Part shown: in pieces, positions 15,301 to 30,300 of the stretch | Position numbering within the stretch: position 1 is the first letter of the stretch | How the letters are laid out: every line of letters starts with the position of its first letter | Origin: Gymnorhina tibicen | Lineage: Eukaryota; Chordata; Aves; Passeriformes; Artamidae | NCBI GenBank assembly: GCA_013399875.1 | Contig: VXAZ01008014.1 | Coordinates: forward strand, 62,001 to 126,000 | DNA length: 64,000 nt | Direction: 5' to 3' | Made by a program: the position numbers and the translations under genes | Notes under the pieces: generated by a model | The model's input: the letters and a program-made list of their open reading frames with translations, nothing else | Told to the model about the DNA's origin: nothing | Database searches by the model: none

Positions 15301-18300
15301 AACAAACCACCACCAAAAAAAGGATGCTTAAAATTTTTGCAAGTGCCATTACAAGAAACATATGATCTAAATAGCTTGGGCATGGCTCCTACTAGCAAAA
15401 ATTTTGAATTAACACATCAAGTCTGAAGACAAAGACTGCAGAATGAATGTTGCTGTCACCTCATATGAAGACTTGTCATGGCAGGATCTCAGAGGGCATC
15501 TGAATCTTTCATCTCCAGCAGAGAGGAAGGATCAGAATTTTTTAATATTATTTCTTTCAAATCAACTGTGAATGCTCCACTAATCAAACCAATTACCCTG
15601 GGTGTTGCAGTTCCAGAATTTCTCAGGCTGGATACTCTGTAGCAGTGAAACAGCTGCCAACTGTGAGGGAGAGCAACTTGCCTTCCCTACTGTCATCCTC
15701 TTCCCTCCCAAAAAGGAACATGAGTTAGTCAAACAGAACCAATGGGTGCCACAGGCAGATAGTCATTCTGACAGCTTAATGGCCCAGGAGGAAAAAAAAA
15801 CCCAAAGCCAATGAAAAACCAAGCCAAACCTAGCAACAACAGTAAATCAGGACCTCATAGATGCTGATTAAACACTATGGGTCCTACAGGAATAACTATA
15901 TGAGGAGACAAATGGCTAAAGAATGTTTTGGCTGTACTCTCAAAATATCACACCAGAGTACTGAAATAATGATGCTGCATAATATAATTCTAGATTATCT
16001 ACCTTATCCTGTCAAGCAGACTCCAGTAGCACAGTCAAGCTGAATGCTACTGAAGAGTATCAGCAGCCAAACTATGGAATCCTCAGCCTCAGGATGACAT
16101 CTCTAGAGCCAGCTGCAGGGCAGCAGACAGCACTTTGCAAAAGCACTTCTGAATCATAAAAACATCTGCACAGAGTTGGAGTCCAGTTCCACAAGAGAAC
16201 TTGGAGTCTCTGATTGCTACAGACTATCAATAGATCCATGATATCTCACTCCAACAGAAAAAAATTGTCCTTCTGTTGTTCCATAGATTTGTTGCTGATA
16301 AATGAATAAGTAGGAGGTTCAGAAAGGACACTTTACACAAATACACATCCTGCAGGAGGGAAAAATTCTTCAAATTCCCAATGAAGAAACTCGTAGAAAT
16401 GCTGATTGAGGAATGCTCAGTAAGAGGATCTATTTTCCCTACTGGAAAAGCTACACCTTATATGTCTCACCCTCATTTAGAAACAAAAAGGGCAGAAAAA
16501 TGCTGCCAGAATTAGGTTTCTCAAACAGTCCTGTTTCTAGCAGTAAAATGACTTTAGTGAAGAGGAATCTCCTTACTGTGGTGCCATCCTGTGGGTTCAT
16601 GTCAGGACCCATCAGGAGAGAGCTCATGACGTGCAAAGTTCAGTAGAAAGGCGGAACCTGGACAAACCCACACCTGCCCCTGGGTAGAACTGCATGCCAC
16701 AGTGAACAGGGTGCCTTCTCCAATTATCTTCTTGGAATTGAATAGCGAGAAAAAACAGAAGCCCCCAGTTAAGTAGCAAGCTGTAAGTCACCAGCAGCTC
16801 ACCCTCTCACAAACACTGACTTGAATCAGTTATGTGTTGACAACAGACATTTGACACGATGCTTGAAATACTAAATGTCCACAAAGACAAGGCTTAAGAA
16901 ATGCTGAAAAAGACTAATAAGGAAAACCCCTTCCTTCTACAAGGCATAGGTCTGACACTGAATAGACACAGAAATCTCTCATGTTTTAATCAGTTTAAAA
17001 AGGAGGGTCACAATGAGCCCCTTTTATTACTGTTTCTGACAAGTTCTGCTCAGTTAATGTTTCCTCTATTTACAATGTATTTCTCTGTTATAAATGGAGT
17101 TGACCTGATTATAAGATTGCAGATTCTCTTCCAGAGAGACCTTAACTCACCAGATGGCCAGTCCCAAAAGGCTGAGAGATGTTATTACCAATTCTGACTT
17201 CAATGAACAAAATGAGATGCTGCACAAATACTCAAACTATTAAGTAAGTGGGAGTAAATAGGAATTCAGGCAAAAAATTTGTACCTGAATGACAGTGTCC
17301 AGAGAACAGATAAACACCATTTTCCTCAGTCTTCAGGCATTCCCCTCTTACCATTCACCAAGTGCTTCCAAGCAACGCATCCGTCCCAGCATCAGCTCAG
17401 GATCATCTTTGTTTGTGTCCATCTTCTTATCATAGGCCACCAGAGCATCTTCCCATTCATGAAGCTTTTCATACCAGGTAGCTTGAATTTCCTAAGGGAA
17501 AGGAAAAAAAAGTAAAAATAAACTGCAGGACTAACATTGATCATTTTATATTAACTACCACAGCTTTTCCTAAGAAAGTCTGTGTCTATGCTGGTCACTT
17601 CATCCTTTTTTCATTCTAAATATCCTTATGGACTTTTGTGATACAGAGAAGAAGAGACTTGAGCTAGTGTGAAAACTGGAATCCTGGCATTACTCCACCT
17701 GCTCAGGTTTGTGGGAGTCCAGAGTGCGGGGATTGTTTCCCTGCCTGTTTTGGGGAGTTTTGCCCCCCTGGAACACACTGGTTTTGACCTTTGTCCATGG
17801 AGAGAGCTGCCAACTCTCTGGGAGAATCTGAACGTGCTGCGGTGTGGACTAGATGATAGAATGTTATGTGGAGTAGCACAGGGTGAAAATATAGAGGTGT
17901 TGGGTTTGTTGGGGTAGCGGGTAGATGGAGGGCGGAAGCTCCAGAATGTAGGATTGTTGTTGTTCTATAACCTTCTTCTTCTTACTACTCCATTTAATGC
18001 AGTAAAATTGTTTAAAGTGATTGGATAGAAAAATCCGCAGTTCCTGTGGACGTATTAAAAACGTTTGTTGAGTATTGGTGGAAAAGTGAAAATATCTGTT
18101 GTTTCAAACACTGATTGGATTATTTAGCTTTAAAAACGCCGTGTTATCTTGATTTCGGCGGCATTCTGCGCATTTTCCTCAGCATTCACATCCCTCTGCT
18201 GTACTCCTAACTTTTCTGATAAGACTCAATAAACTATCTGAGAGGAGAGAAGGCTGAATGTCCGTTAATTAACCAAAATCCAGGCAAGGACTCAGAAATC

Positions 18301-21300
18301 CTCCCCCAGCAAGGGAGGAATGATTTAAGGCACAGCAAAACCAACAGGTGGAATTCAAAACAGAATCCCACAAGGTTTACCAGAGGGATTAATCTAACAT
18401 CACCCCCTTACTCAGTGCCACTGAAATACCAGTTCAGCAGCTGGTGCTTTTCTTTTTGGAGAGGTGGAGCGAGTGGAATAGGAAGAAGGGTAAATCTGTA
18501 ACATATTCCACTTCCCATTGTTGTACATGCCTCCATTCAAAGAAGAAAAACAGCCCTGTGTTCAGGAATGGAGTGACTAACCGTAAAAAAAGCCCAAACT
18601 TGGCATCTGGCTACTGCTAGGCAATTACTTAATACAGCAGGTAGTATGAAGTTGGGGTCCAATCACACCCCTCACAAGGGAAGACCATGGTTTGTAACAA
18701 AGCCATTGAAAGTTAGGCAAGCAGTGATCCTTATCAGCTAAACACTTTTCTTCAGTCTTTCTAGATTTTGTTTCTCATTTTCAAGAAATAAAATGCCTTA
18801 ATATATTTCCATACTTTTCTCTGCCAGTGTTCTTCTGCTCAGTCCTTGGCAGCTCATGTCTTGACATAGGCTGCAGAGCAGATTCTTTTCCCAGACTTGT
18901 GGGCAGGGTCACTATAAACCATGCTTTGCATGCCAGGTCTTCCACTTCGCCCTTTAACTTCTCAGCTAAGCCATATTTCAATTAAGTCCCTGAAAGCAGA
19001 GCTCACAGCTCCTCTTAATTTTCTTTTCATTGCATATTCTGGCAAACTCTGTGCTTTGAACTACATTTACTGCTAGATCTATATTGCTGCTAAAGAGTGA
19101 AGTCAGAATTAGGTAATGCAGAACTTTGCTCGATCCACCCAAGGAATTATAAGAAGCTGCAAATATGTTCTGAAGTCTGTAAGTCTCCCAGAAAGGACTT
19201 ATTTTCCAGTCTAGGTCAAAACCTCACATAATCCTACACCAGAGGACTTCCACCATTTTGTGCTTATACCTGGTTCCCACTTTCTAGTAGTTACTACTTA
19301 AAGAGGCTGGTCTACTGTGCTTCCAGGGCTGCCTTCCTTTTCCTAATCATCCTAAAACACTGCAACAATTACCACTGCAAAATCATCTTTTTACAGTAGA
19401 ACTGTCAGGAGAGCATAGGTGGTTTGGTCCTTGAACACAAATTAAATTACTTATAAAATGAGAAGAAAGAAAAAAAGGTACATTATTCTGAGAAAGACAC
19501 AGAACAAATACATAATGGGGTTATTTGGTTTTGGTGAGCAGTCTAAATTGTAACAGACTGGTTAACTTGCTATTCTAAATACTACCTGTGAACACTTTTG
19601 AGAGAGACTAGAGGCATGACTTCTATTAAATCCTTACCTGGGAGGTGTTGATGCAGTTTCTCAAATCCTTCAAGCTTAGAACAGGAACTTCCTCCCTCCC
19701 TTCCCAGCTTATCTTAAATAAAAGGACTTAGGAACTTCCTCCCTCCCTTCCCAGCTTATCTTAAATAAAAGGACTTAGGTTGTCACGTTGCTAGTTGCTC
19801 ACAGCTGCATTTAGTATCAACAGCAGCTGCAAAATTCTCCAAATCAGATTCTTGAAGCCCTCCCTGTACCCAGCCTTTGCTGCAAAGCGCCCACTGAACA
19901 TCCCTGTAGACAGCAAGGCCCTTCACTATGAACAATGAAATATTATAAGCAGGGATAGAACCTCGACGTGATTGATTGAGAAAACACACCAGCACCACCA
20001 AAAAATTAACTACAGAAACATAAGACATGAAGAAATTAATTATCCAGCAGGACTCACCAGCTCCCCAAAGTGCTTCATGGCATATTCCAGCACCCCAGCA
20101 GCTGCTTCTGGCTGTTGGAGTTTATTGTTAATGCTGGAAAGGCAGGAAAAGAAAGATAATTTAACACAGTTGGCATATTAGGGGTTGGTAGAAGCTTTTA
20201 CTTGATAATACCAAGCTCTATAATTTAGAAATACCAATGGAACACTCTCCTTTTTGTTTGACTTCCACATGAACAATTAAACTACATAAGGCACACAATG
20301 ACAATATATTTTCAAAACAATAGGTGCACACATGTTCTCTGCACATAGTCTCAAGGCTTGTTACACAAAACAGAGATGGTATATGATTATCAATTCTAAG
20401 TAACAGCCTGCATAGAGAGAAGAATAGTTGCCAATAATTTTAAAGGCATGATTTTTCACACAGCTGCACTTAAGAGCTTTACAATACTAACTTTTTTCCT
20501 CTGTTTTCTCTTAAACAGACTACCAACTCCTTTAAAAAACAGAGTAGAGATTTTAATGATGCAGGAAACAGTCTATATCATTAAAATAGCTGATAAATGT
20601 CACCAGGAAATTACATAAAAAGTGTGCAACCCTAATTTCAGTTTCACATTTCATACAAAGCCTCTGCATTGGTACTAACCAGCACTGGCACTTTTCTTTT
20701 GCTGGTTTTCAAGAACATGCCAGAAACTGCTGCCATCACAACCAATCCTCAGTCTGTACCAGGGAGGCACTTGCTTTGCAAGGCCAGCTGAATTTTATGA
20801 AGCACAAGCAAATAGGCTACTCTTGAACCCGATTCTCTAGTTCATGATGTACAGCTATTCTCTTATATAATTTCTATTTCACATTGGTTTTCTTATCTTA
20901 CTATCAGAAATGGGGTACTCAGTGAGCAGTACTCCTCCTAAACCCCAATTTAGTGAGGAAATTAACTTTTTATTAAGCTTCTGCTGTTTTATAAAGCTTG
21001 TTTATGAACAGCCTCTGGTTCATTGCCCTCCTCTTTCCCTATGGACACTGGAAAACCAGAAGTGCAAATTGTTCAAGGCAAGAGCACAACACCTGAGCAT
21101 CTACAACACATCCTACAGCCCAATATTAACATTAGTTAATGTTTGGAATGGAAACAGCATAATCAACAAAACAAAACATGGCAACAGAGAGCAGTGCAAA
21201 GAGACTTTCAGTGGTCTTTGAATAGGACCATAGACACAGGCAGCTGTCAGAAATGCTCTTTCTTGCCTGCCATCATCAGAATGGCTGCATGACTTCCCCC

Positions 21301-24300
21301 TTATAAGAGGGCAGGAGATCAGTAAGAGACAAGCAAATCTAAAGTATTAAAGGGAGTAATACACAGACAAAAAAAGGGAAAATTTTCAAATGAATGTTAC
21401 ATTTCTTCTGTCTCTGGAAGCCTCCTTTCCTGACAAGTAAAGAATCAAGCTCCTAGACATACTCTGGATACCTGTGAAGGTCAAGTAAAATACTCTTGGA
21501 AATAGGACTTCAGATTGGTTGAGCTAAAATCAGATTTAGCTAGACTAAAAGTACACCATAATCACAGTTCAAGATGACTGGCACCTAACAATGGGAAGCA
21601 CTTGAAACAGACCCATGCCATTTTTTTAACAAGATAGTAAAAGATCTCACTAACTCCAGCTAGCTTCCCAAAGGGAAAGTTTGGCAGCAGCCTCATCAAA
21701 GTGATAAATGGCTGTCACATTTCATGTCCTGATGATTTAAAGAGCCAGTGGCAGACACATCACTTTCAGCATGTCAGACAGTTAATTTCTTCCAAATTAT
21801 CTTTCTTGACAACACTTCCTGACAAAACTGGCCATTATCTTTTATTATCTGACAATTAGCACTGCTGTTCTGCTGCTCCCTGGTGCACTCAATTACTCCT
21901 TTTGTTTCTTACTTTCTTGGCTGTCCAAAGTAGAATTAAGTATCTCAAATCTATTAATGGTTAGGTTTGAGCAAAGGGAAGGAAAAGATGGGGAGGGAAA
22001 GGAGAAAGACTTTGATTTACAAGAATACACAGTATATATAATCAAGCAGTAGTTGTTAATAATCATAAATTACTCTCCTGTAACAAATGATCTAGAACAC
22101 AGTGAGCAGTGACAGGTAATTTTGTGGACTAGGATAAGCCTCTGACTGGGATATCTCCTGGCAGCTGCTTCTGCCTTGCTTAGGACCATTTCTGCAAAAG
22201 CAATAAATGTTGGGGCTCCCCGCTCCCAGCCCATTTTGTGTACACACTATTTAAACTTGGTACATTCAAAACACACATTTAGAAAATACAACATTCTGTG
22301 CTTTCCTTCCCTTTCACCTTCCTTCCATGAAGGCACTGCCCCTCTCCCTGCAGACCTGAGGAGTCTATGCTCAGACAGAATCTTACTAAATGTCATAACA
22401 CTCTTAAAAGCACTGTACAGAGCTGTTTTCTAGCCACTATGCTGGAGACTGAACAGAAACAAAAACACTGCAGAAAAGCATCCAGGCACTCAGAAAAGGC
22501 CCTGAGGGCTAATATTCCAGCCAGGCAGAGCTGCCAGGGGTTTTTAGCCACAGTCTTGCTGCTGGAAATCAGGGCAGTTTACCGGATTAGAATCAAGGGG
22601 ACGGATTTTGCCTTGTATCTGGAAAAAGATAATTACAAAATCTCTCTGTATTAAAGGAGAAGGTGGAAAAACATCTCTCTAGATAGAAACAATGCTGTTG
22701 GCATTGTTACCAGACAGTTAACTTAAGTCTTTGTTTACTGGCAGATGTCCTTGCAATTATTCCTAGTTCAGAATAATGTTAAGTTTAATATTAAAGGAAA
22801 AGATCAATGGTTCTCCATGTCCACTGAGGGAAGAACATATTATCAGTTCATTTTTGTTAAAAAGCTAGAAAAAAACTCACCACTATGTCCTACTTGGAGG
22901 TTTGGCAGGAGGGCATAAAAGAACATTTTTAGGGCATTTAGAACATTTCAGAATTTCTTAGGCATAGGTTTGGTAGGTCACAGGTTACATCTCATCTCCC
23001 AGGAAAGGCCCAAGTATTCAGCTCTAATGCCTGCTATGGGCTGGCAGAGCCTTCTAGTACTAATGCTCAAGGAAAAGATTTCAAAATTACGTATTTTCAA
23101 TGCTAACATACTTACCTAAAATATTCTGAAGCTATTTCAAGACAGAGCTGCCCCATGCTTGCAAGTAGGGTACCACAGAAATAACAGGATTTCCTAAATC
23201 ATATCAACTAGACTTTTATATATGTTGAAGTAATGCACTAATTTCAGAGCTTAATACCCACCATTTTGTTTCACATTTTATTCAATAAACAAAGTGATTA
23301 GAAAAAACAACAAAACAACAGAAGATCCTTATGCTTTCCCTCTAAATGAGCATAAATCAGTTGCAAAACTAATTCTTATCAATAAAGTTTGGTATGAGTT
23401 CAGCCCACCTTGGCTCACTGCATAATTAGATTATGCAGAACAATACAATTTAAATTTCCCCTCATTTATTAAACAGCATCTGGACTGTAGCCAGAATAAT
23501 GTCCAACCCTGACCTATTTGGAGCACTTTATCATGATGAGTGGGATGTTAAAATGTAAATAAGCCTTCTGATGAAAAACATTTTCCAACTGATAAGTCAC
23601 TCTATCCCTACAAGAAGTGACTACCCTTGGCAAACTCCCTAATATAAAAATCTTGGTCAAAAATCTTAAATCTTCAAATTTTATTAGTAGTGAAAGGCTA
23701 CATAAACCTACTTCTTGAATATTAAGATATCAAAACTGTAGGTCTTACATGTACACTGAGCTAGAACCACAAAAAAGAACACTATTTAAGAGACATATGC
23801 TCCTATTGTATATGTTAAAGGTTATTTAAACAGAAACCAGACATGAACTGGGAATCAAAAACAACTTTACTGTCTTCAGCGGGAAGAGAACTCAAATGAC
23901 GGACTTTTCCCCTCCACAAACCCAAGGCATAAATGTGTAATGTTTACTAGAAATGTCCTCTTGTATGCAGTCCTGGGAGCTTTCCGTCTTCCATTATCTT
24001 TGATATTGACAATATTCTCTGTCACTCAAAATATATTACATTTTCAAGAACTCAGAAGCAACCAGACTCTCCCCATCTTCTCACAAAAATTATAAAAAGA
24101 AAACCCTGAGCCTTTTCAAGTGGTCCCAAACTTATCCGTGAGGGAACAGACACATTTCCTATTGCCAGAATGCATCCCAAAACATAATAGAGAAACTTTA
24201 TTTTCGCAATAAAGCAGCTTGTATGCAGAGTCTAGACAAGAAGACAAACTCTTGTTTTTTTCAGCCTCCGCAAGTTTGTTTAAAAAGATTCTCTATGTGA

Positions 24301-27300
24301 CAGATTTTACCAGCCTCAGTCAAGCTTGTTTTTCCTTCTGAAGAAGTGCTGAGAGCTGCTTCTGGGATTGGAAGGCACTGCTGCTTTGTGGAGACTTGGG
24401 GGAACAGATAATCCCCTGGCAAAAGGAATTGGCTTTGTTGGCCATTTTCCCCAATTCTATGATTTATTTGTGTTCAGGCATCCCCCAGTCCTTGACTCAA
24501 GAAACCTCAGAAAACAACGGACAGTCCCCAAAACAACTCAGAAAACCAATGCATGTCCATCATGCCACTAAAAATTATTTCCATTCCAGGAACAAATATG
24601 TTTGAGAAACAGATACCAGGACAGAACTGTTTTCAATAAAGAGTTATGATGGTTGAGTGCTTCCAGGCCAGAGCAGCCCCTTCAGCTTCCAACAAGGACA
24701 CACCACATTTCTCACAGGCATCAAAACTGGCCAAATTCCCAATCTTGATATAAATGCTTGCAAATCAAATAAAAACGTTCATCAGCTTTGAAAGAAAAAT
24801 CAGTGAAAAATGTTACAATAAATTTCTTAGCCAGCTCTGCTGCTTAGGCTGCAAAAAGTTTTGTATCACCTATTTATTAACCAGAAAGCAGAGAAGAAAA
24901 AAATTGCTAAGCAAGATATTTAGCAAAAAAAGGTGAAACACAAAGCCAGTCTTTGTGATGTTATGCAAAGAGGGGATGCCTTAAATAAAAAAGTAAATCA
25001 CAAATGACAGCAGGAAGTAGCAGTGTTTTGTTTCTCATCGAGCCCTCTCCCCTGTTCCACCTGTCCCATATAACTTCAGAGATATACAACACAGTCCTGA
25101 CCATGAAGCTGTAGCAGAGTGAATGTTGGAGCATTTATGGCATCTCCAAAGCCAAAGGTGAACAGTTGCATACTACCTGGGAGGGAAAAGCAGGATTTCA
25201 GAGCTCCAACCAAGTGTGGACTCCATGATGGGCCAGCTGAGAGCTGATGAGAGCCTTTGCCACCTCAGCAAGCACCAGGAATGCCAGATTCTAAGCATTT
25301 GCCAGATGCATATTAAGGGGTTTGCAATGAATGGCTACCAAATAAATAGCCACAGGGCACTGAGCTTTTCTTCTTGTCTCAGCTTCGCATACACCTGCCA
25401 GAACAGCTTCCCAGAGAAGGCAATCATTTAAACTCACTTAATTTAATCTGGCCCTCCAGGGACAGGAGATAACTGGTTCTAATCAAGTAATACTAATATA
25501 TTTGAATTTAGTAACATCAATCAACATTATAAACATATGGCACGTACAAATTGAAACCATGTTAACCTCAGTTCTCCCAACCACTTCAGAACTACATTAT
25601 GAATAAAGTCAAAAAGAATTTGTCTCATGTTCTTGACCTTAGGATCTTGTCTTTTTAGCTATCATGTACCACAGTATTTCCACATATAAAATATAATGGA
25701 GGAAAACTAGGGTGATGGATTTCAGGCCAAATGATGCTCAATTTCTCCATCAGTATTGGGGAAAGGAAAGAACAAGACCCACTCAATAATCACGGAACTC
25801 ATTTCTCCCCAGCTATGCCCCAAACTTTACCTCTGTACAAAATGTAACAGGATCCTGAATTCAAATCATAAGTAGAACAGTACAGAACAGCGGAACAGCT
25901 TTTGTCAGCTCCAATTACTGACCTAACCTGGCGATGACTACCATCTGTAGCTATTGCTGCCTCAATGACCACATTCAGTTCTCCATGAAACTGGGAAAGA
26001 CTCATCTTTCAAATACTCATAAAAAAGTCAAATTCCACTAAGGCTGATACCTCTGCCAAGGGATGTCTCTGCCCAAATCCCCTTTAATGCTTTCTAAAAA
26101 GTAATGACAGATGGGAAGATTTGTGCTCTCTTCCATTCCTGCATAATATGTCTGTTGTCACCCTCTAACACAGAACAAAGTATTCTCTTTTAAACAGGTA
26201 AATCAAAGTACCCAGAAGAAAGATGGCTTGCATTCAGATATACAAATTAGAAGCTGAATCCAAAATAAAACCCTGTCTGTCTCATTTCCAATTAAATACT
26301 CCAGTTTAGAGAAGGGATTTGGAAGCCTTTTTGCAGTGTTTTGTAACATGTGTGTTCAACTGAATCTTGGATCCTTCCAAAATTTGTATAAAGAGGGAAT
26401 GCATGGACCTCTTCCACATCTGCCCAAGAGAGGAGAGTTATGGTGAGTGGGAGCAACAGCAGAATGGACTGAAGTCCTGTGTAACACAATGGGGGTGTTA
26501 GCAGGGTGGCTTTTTGGGGCAGAGAAGCAGAGCCTGGCCTGTCCTATTCTCTGTTCCAACTTTGACAAAAATATGTTTCTCATCACAGGAAGCCAGAGAA
26601 GAATTTGCCCCTGGGAATGACAGAAGCTCCAGCTGGAAGAGGGCTCAGACAGGATTAGAGGCAGAACAAAAAGGTCAGGCTTTCATCTGTGTGCAGTGGC
26701 ACTTTCTGGTCTGAAGTATAAAAAGCAATTTTGCTATGGAAGGTTTCTGGAATGTCCATGACAAAAATTGACTGAAGCCTATGGTCTGCTGTGGAGGTAC
26801 CCTCAGTGCTTTAATCAAATTGTACATGCATATCTCTGGCAATATCTCAGCTCACCAATCCCACACAGTGTCCTTGCCAGCTCACACAACAGACCCAGTG
26901 GTTTTCTCTGGAGCACAGCACACAGGCAGTCAGTCACCCACAAGACAACTGCTTGTTTGGAGAGCTCTAATTCTGACCTCCTCCTAAAGATCCCCTCTTC
27001 CTTCTCTATGAAAATTCAGGTTTATGAGACACCTGTATTCTTATTCCACTCCTGCAGTGCTCTGATACCTTCATGTCCCAAAGTCTTCACACCCTTGTGA
27101 GTCTTTTTTGGAGAAAAACTATTAGCCAGCCCCAGTGCAAACAATATGCAATAACAAAGCATCAAGCAACAAGTGTAGCAGAGCTGAGGAGGGAGAGAAA
27201 CTGCATCAACAAGCAATTGTGCTTTCTATTTCTTTAAAAGCAAATGTCAGCAAGGCTTTTCTAATGGTTCCTAATCAAGCAGAAATCCTGCAGCCACTTT

Positions 27301-30300
27301 GGATCAGCAAAAGAAGCCAAGATGGGATAGTGCGTGTCAGTTGGGTTTGTCCTAATGTCCTTTGTAAGAGGCACAAGATTAGCTTTCTTTTGTTTCCTTG
27401 GACATCAAGAAGCTTTCACAGCCTTTATGCAAGGAGCAGATATATGAGGCATTAGATCCTTTATTTCATCTTATTTCTCTGCCCTTTATCATAATCAGAA
27501 ATTCTGCAGGAAGATGCAAGAACCCACACGTTAGGCAATTACAGAGCACCTGGCCTGGGGAGAAACAACTTATCCTGAAGGATCTAAAACTAAACCTGCA
27601 GACCTTTTGCAAAAGGCTGCACCTTTGCTGAAATGGTTTTATTCGGGGATCAAACTGCTATAATAAAATTCTGAACTGTTAAAAGATATAAAAGAGGAGA
27701 GGAAGTTGCTATCTCAGCAAGCTGAGACTAGACCAATACTCTGAATGTCTATAAAAATTTAAGATTTACTCTAAAATCTACTCTTTACATAACTATGAAT
27801 GTTTTGATTACCCATAGATTTTCATCTCAAAATCCTATTAATAAACCAGCCTCCATAACACTGGAGTTAGATCACATTGCCTGTAAAAACAACCACCTTG
27901 TGTCAATTTTAGATAGACTCTCACCATTATTTAATATCCTTTCACTTGCCCACTATGAATAAATACACATTCTGCAGATTTAATTCCATCCCACCCTCAG
28001 ATATCCTATCTCTAAAAGAACAGCACTGGATTTTACAACATTAATAGTGCAGAGACCCCAGTGTCCAGAGAGAAGAGGAGTAGATGCTTAACTAATTAAT
28101 TTGCTAAAATATTGTCTAAATTAAGAACTACTGCAAGCATAGAGTTACCCCCTACAACTTCTGGGCAATATATTAGTAAGACTTGTAGCAGCCAGGGCTA
28201 CCTTCTAGAGAGTTACCTTCCTTGAACTTCTATAAACACACCCATTTTGAACAGCCTTTTCACATTCTGGATCTCTAATGCTCTCATGTTATTCAAGTGC
28301 CAGAACCAGTCACCAAGAGGGCTCCAATCCAATAGGCAATAATTGCTGGAAATTCTCCTCATTTCCTAGCCCTCTCCTACACCCCTTCAACACAGAACTG
28401 AGGGAAATCTCTCCTGCTCTCCCCAACATTTCCTGGCTGAAACCCGTTCCAATTTCACCCTGTAAACATCTGATATGAACAGATGAACTGGGAGGGGCCA
28501 GCAAGCTCTTCATAGTTTCAGGGGGGTGGAGGTAAACAGAAAAATAGTATATAACATGCTTTGAGACAGACTTCTAAAGTGCATAGACTCTGACAGGAGG
28601 GGTCTGAAAAAAAGCCACTTCTTCAGGCTCCACCTTCAGGGACTCACTTCATTGGAAGCAAGGAAGGTACCAGGCTGCTGCAGGAAATTTCATACCTACC
28701 CCAGCTGCATTCAGACTACTGCAGTCAGCTGGAAGGTTTCTGCTGCTGTAAGCAAAAATGCCAGCAAGACCCACGGTTCAGCTGGCATGGCTCTGCATTG
28801 TCACCGTGTCCGTGGTGATCTACCCAGCACTGCTGCAGAAGCCTCCCAAGAGGAGAATGATCAATGGGAATGCACAGTCGAAGATGCCAGGCTGCTGTGA
28901 GGAGATCAAGGAGCTCAAGCTGCAGGTAGCCAACCTGAGCAGAATGCTGCAGGAGCTGAGCAAGAAGCAGGAAGGGGACTGGGTGAATGTGGTGATGCAG
29001 GTGATGGAGCTGGAAGGGAGCACCAAGCAGATGGAGTCCCGCCTCATCGATGCTGAGAGCAAATACTCCGAAATGAACAACCAGATAGACATCATGCAAC
29101 TCCAGGCAGCTCAGACGGTCACACAAACATCAGTTGGTAAGGAGGGAGTCACCAAGCTCCCAGATGCACCTCTCAATGCACAACTAATGACTAGTTCCTA
29201 GTGCTAGCATGTCCTGCTAATGTGGTTAGCAAGCATGCACACTGAATACTGCTGCTTAGGCAGTGATCCTGAGAAAACTAGTTGGAATTTGTTCATCTGT
29301 ATTTTTATATGTCTTTTCTCAGGGAGTGCAGAAACTGAACAGGTACTTCATTTCTACAGTGAGGAATTCAGTCCAATATTTCATTTTCTCAGCACTACAG
29401 TACCAATCCTAAAAGAATGGCAGCTGGCTTTTGTAAGGGAATGGCTCTGGCAGTAATAACCTCGGAGTTCACAGTGCTGACAGGAGACTAGAAATTGTTA
29501 AAACAGTTAGAAATGCTCTCCAGGAATTACAAAAGATTTATAATTGTATCTTTACGACTATCTCTAAACCAGAGTAAAAAAAGAGTGATCCATTATTTTT
29601 GAATGATAATTCTTAAAAATTCAAGGCTATAGATGATGCAAGATACAAACTGTGATATAAGCCTAGCCAGATCACAGTTAAGTTCTTCAAAATTCTCTTC
29701 CCTGAGGGAAAATTTCACTGCACATAGTGATTGCACAGGCCTGTACTAAATGTGGAATGCAGGCGCATTTTTAGATCAACTACCTGTAAAGGCACTTCTA
29801 GAAGAAAGCATCCTCTTTGTTGACTTCTCTCTTCAAATGAAATTCACTGCAAAGAGCTTAAATTGTCTCAGTCTCAATTGGGTTTGCCAAAAGACCTCAT
29901 TTGGATTTTTTTTAACATTAAGGCAAAACTTCTAAATCTATTTACTTAGTTCTTCCTCTAAAATAGTTCCACCCAGTTAGTTTTGACATGTCCTTATTTA
30001 CAGTAGGCCTTAAAAAAAGTTACACCATAATAAGTCTCTTTGAAGCTGTAGAAAAAAGTTACACACAGCAGAAACTGGCCCAGAAGGTATTTAAGAGAGA
30101 TGTGTCTCACCTCACCAGGTAAGAGATATTTTTGAAAACTGTCAGACAGGATAAAGTCTTGCTTCAGCTCATTTATCCTCCTCAGAATAGCTGTGCATTT
30201 TACCATCTTCAAGTCAGTTCCTGCACCAGGAGGAAAAGAGGCTTTCACAGACTGACTGACTGCAGCTAAAAGGCACCTTCTCTGTCACAGATGCCAGTGC

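Larger units (their letters stand above)
12586..20057. other. Intronic sequence between MTOR exons 29 and 33
   Basis: Introns 29-32. Apart from the CpG-rich insertion-like block near 17.66-18.25 kb and the tandem duplication at 19684-19777, I see only AT-rich unique sequence and short chance ORFs. Confidence 0.55.

Noticed and set aside
28725..29126. 133-codon minus-strand ORF
   Set aside because: Shadow frame opposite ANGPTL7 exon 1.
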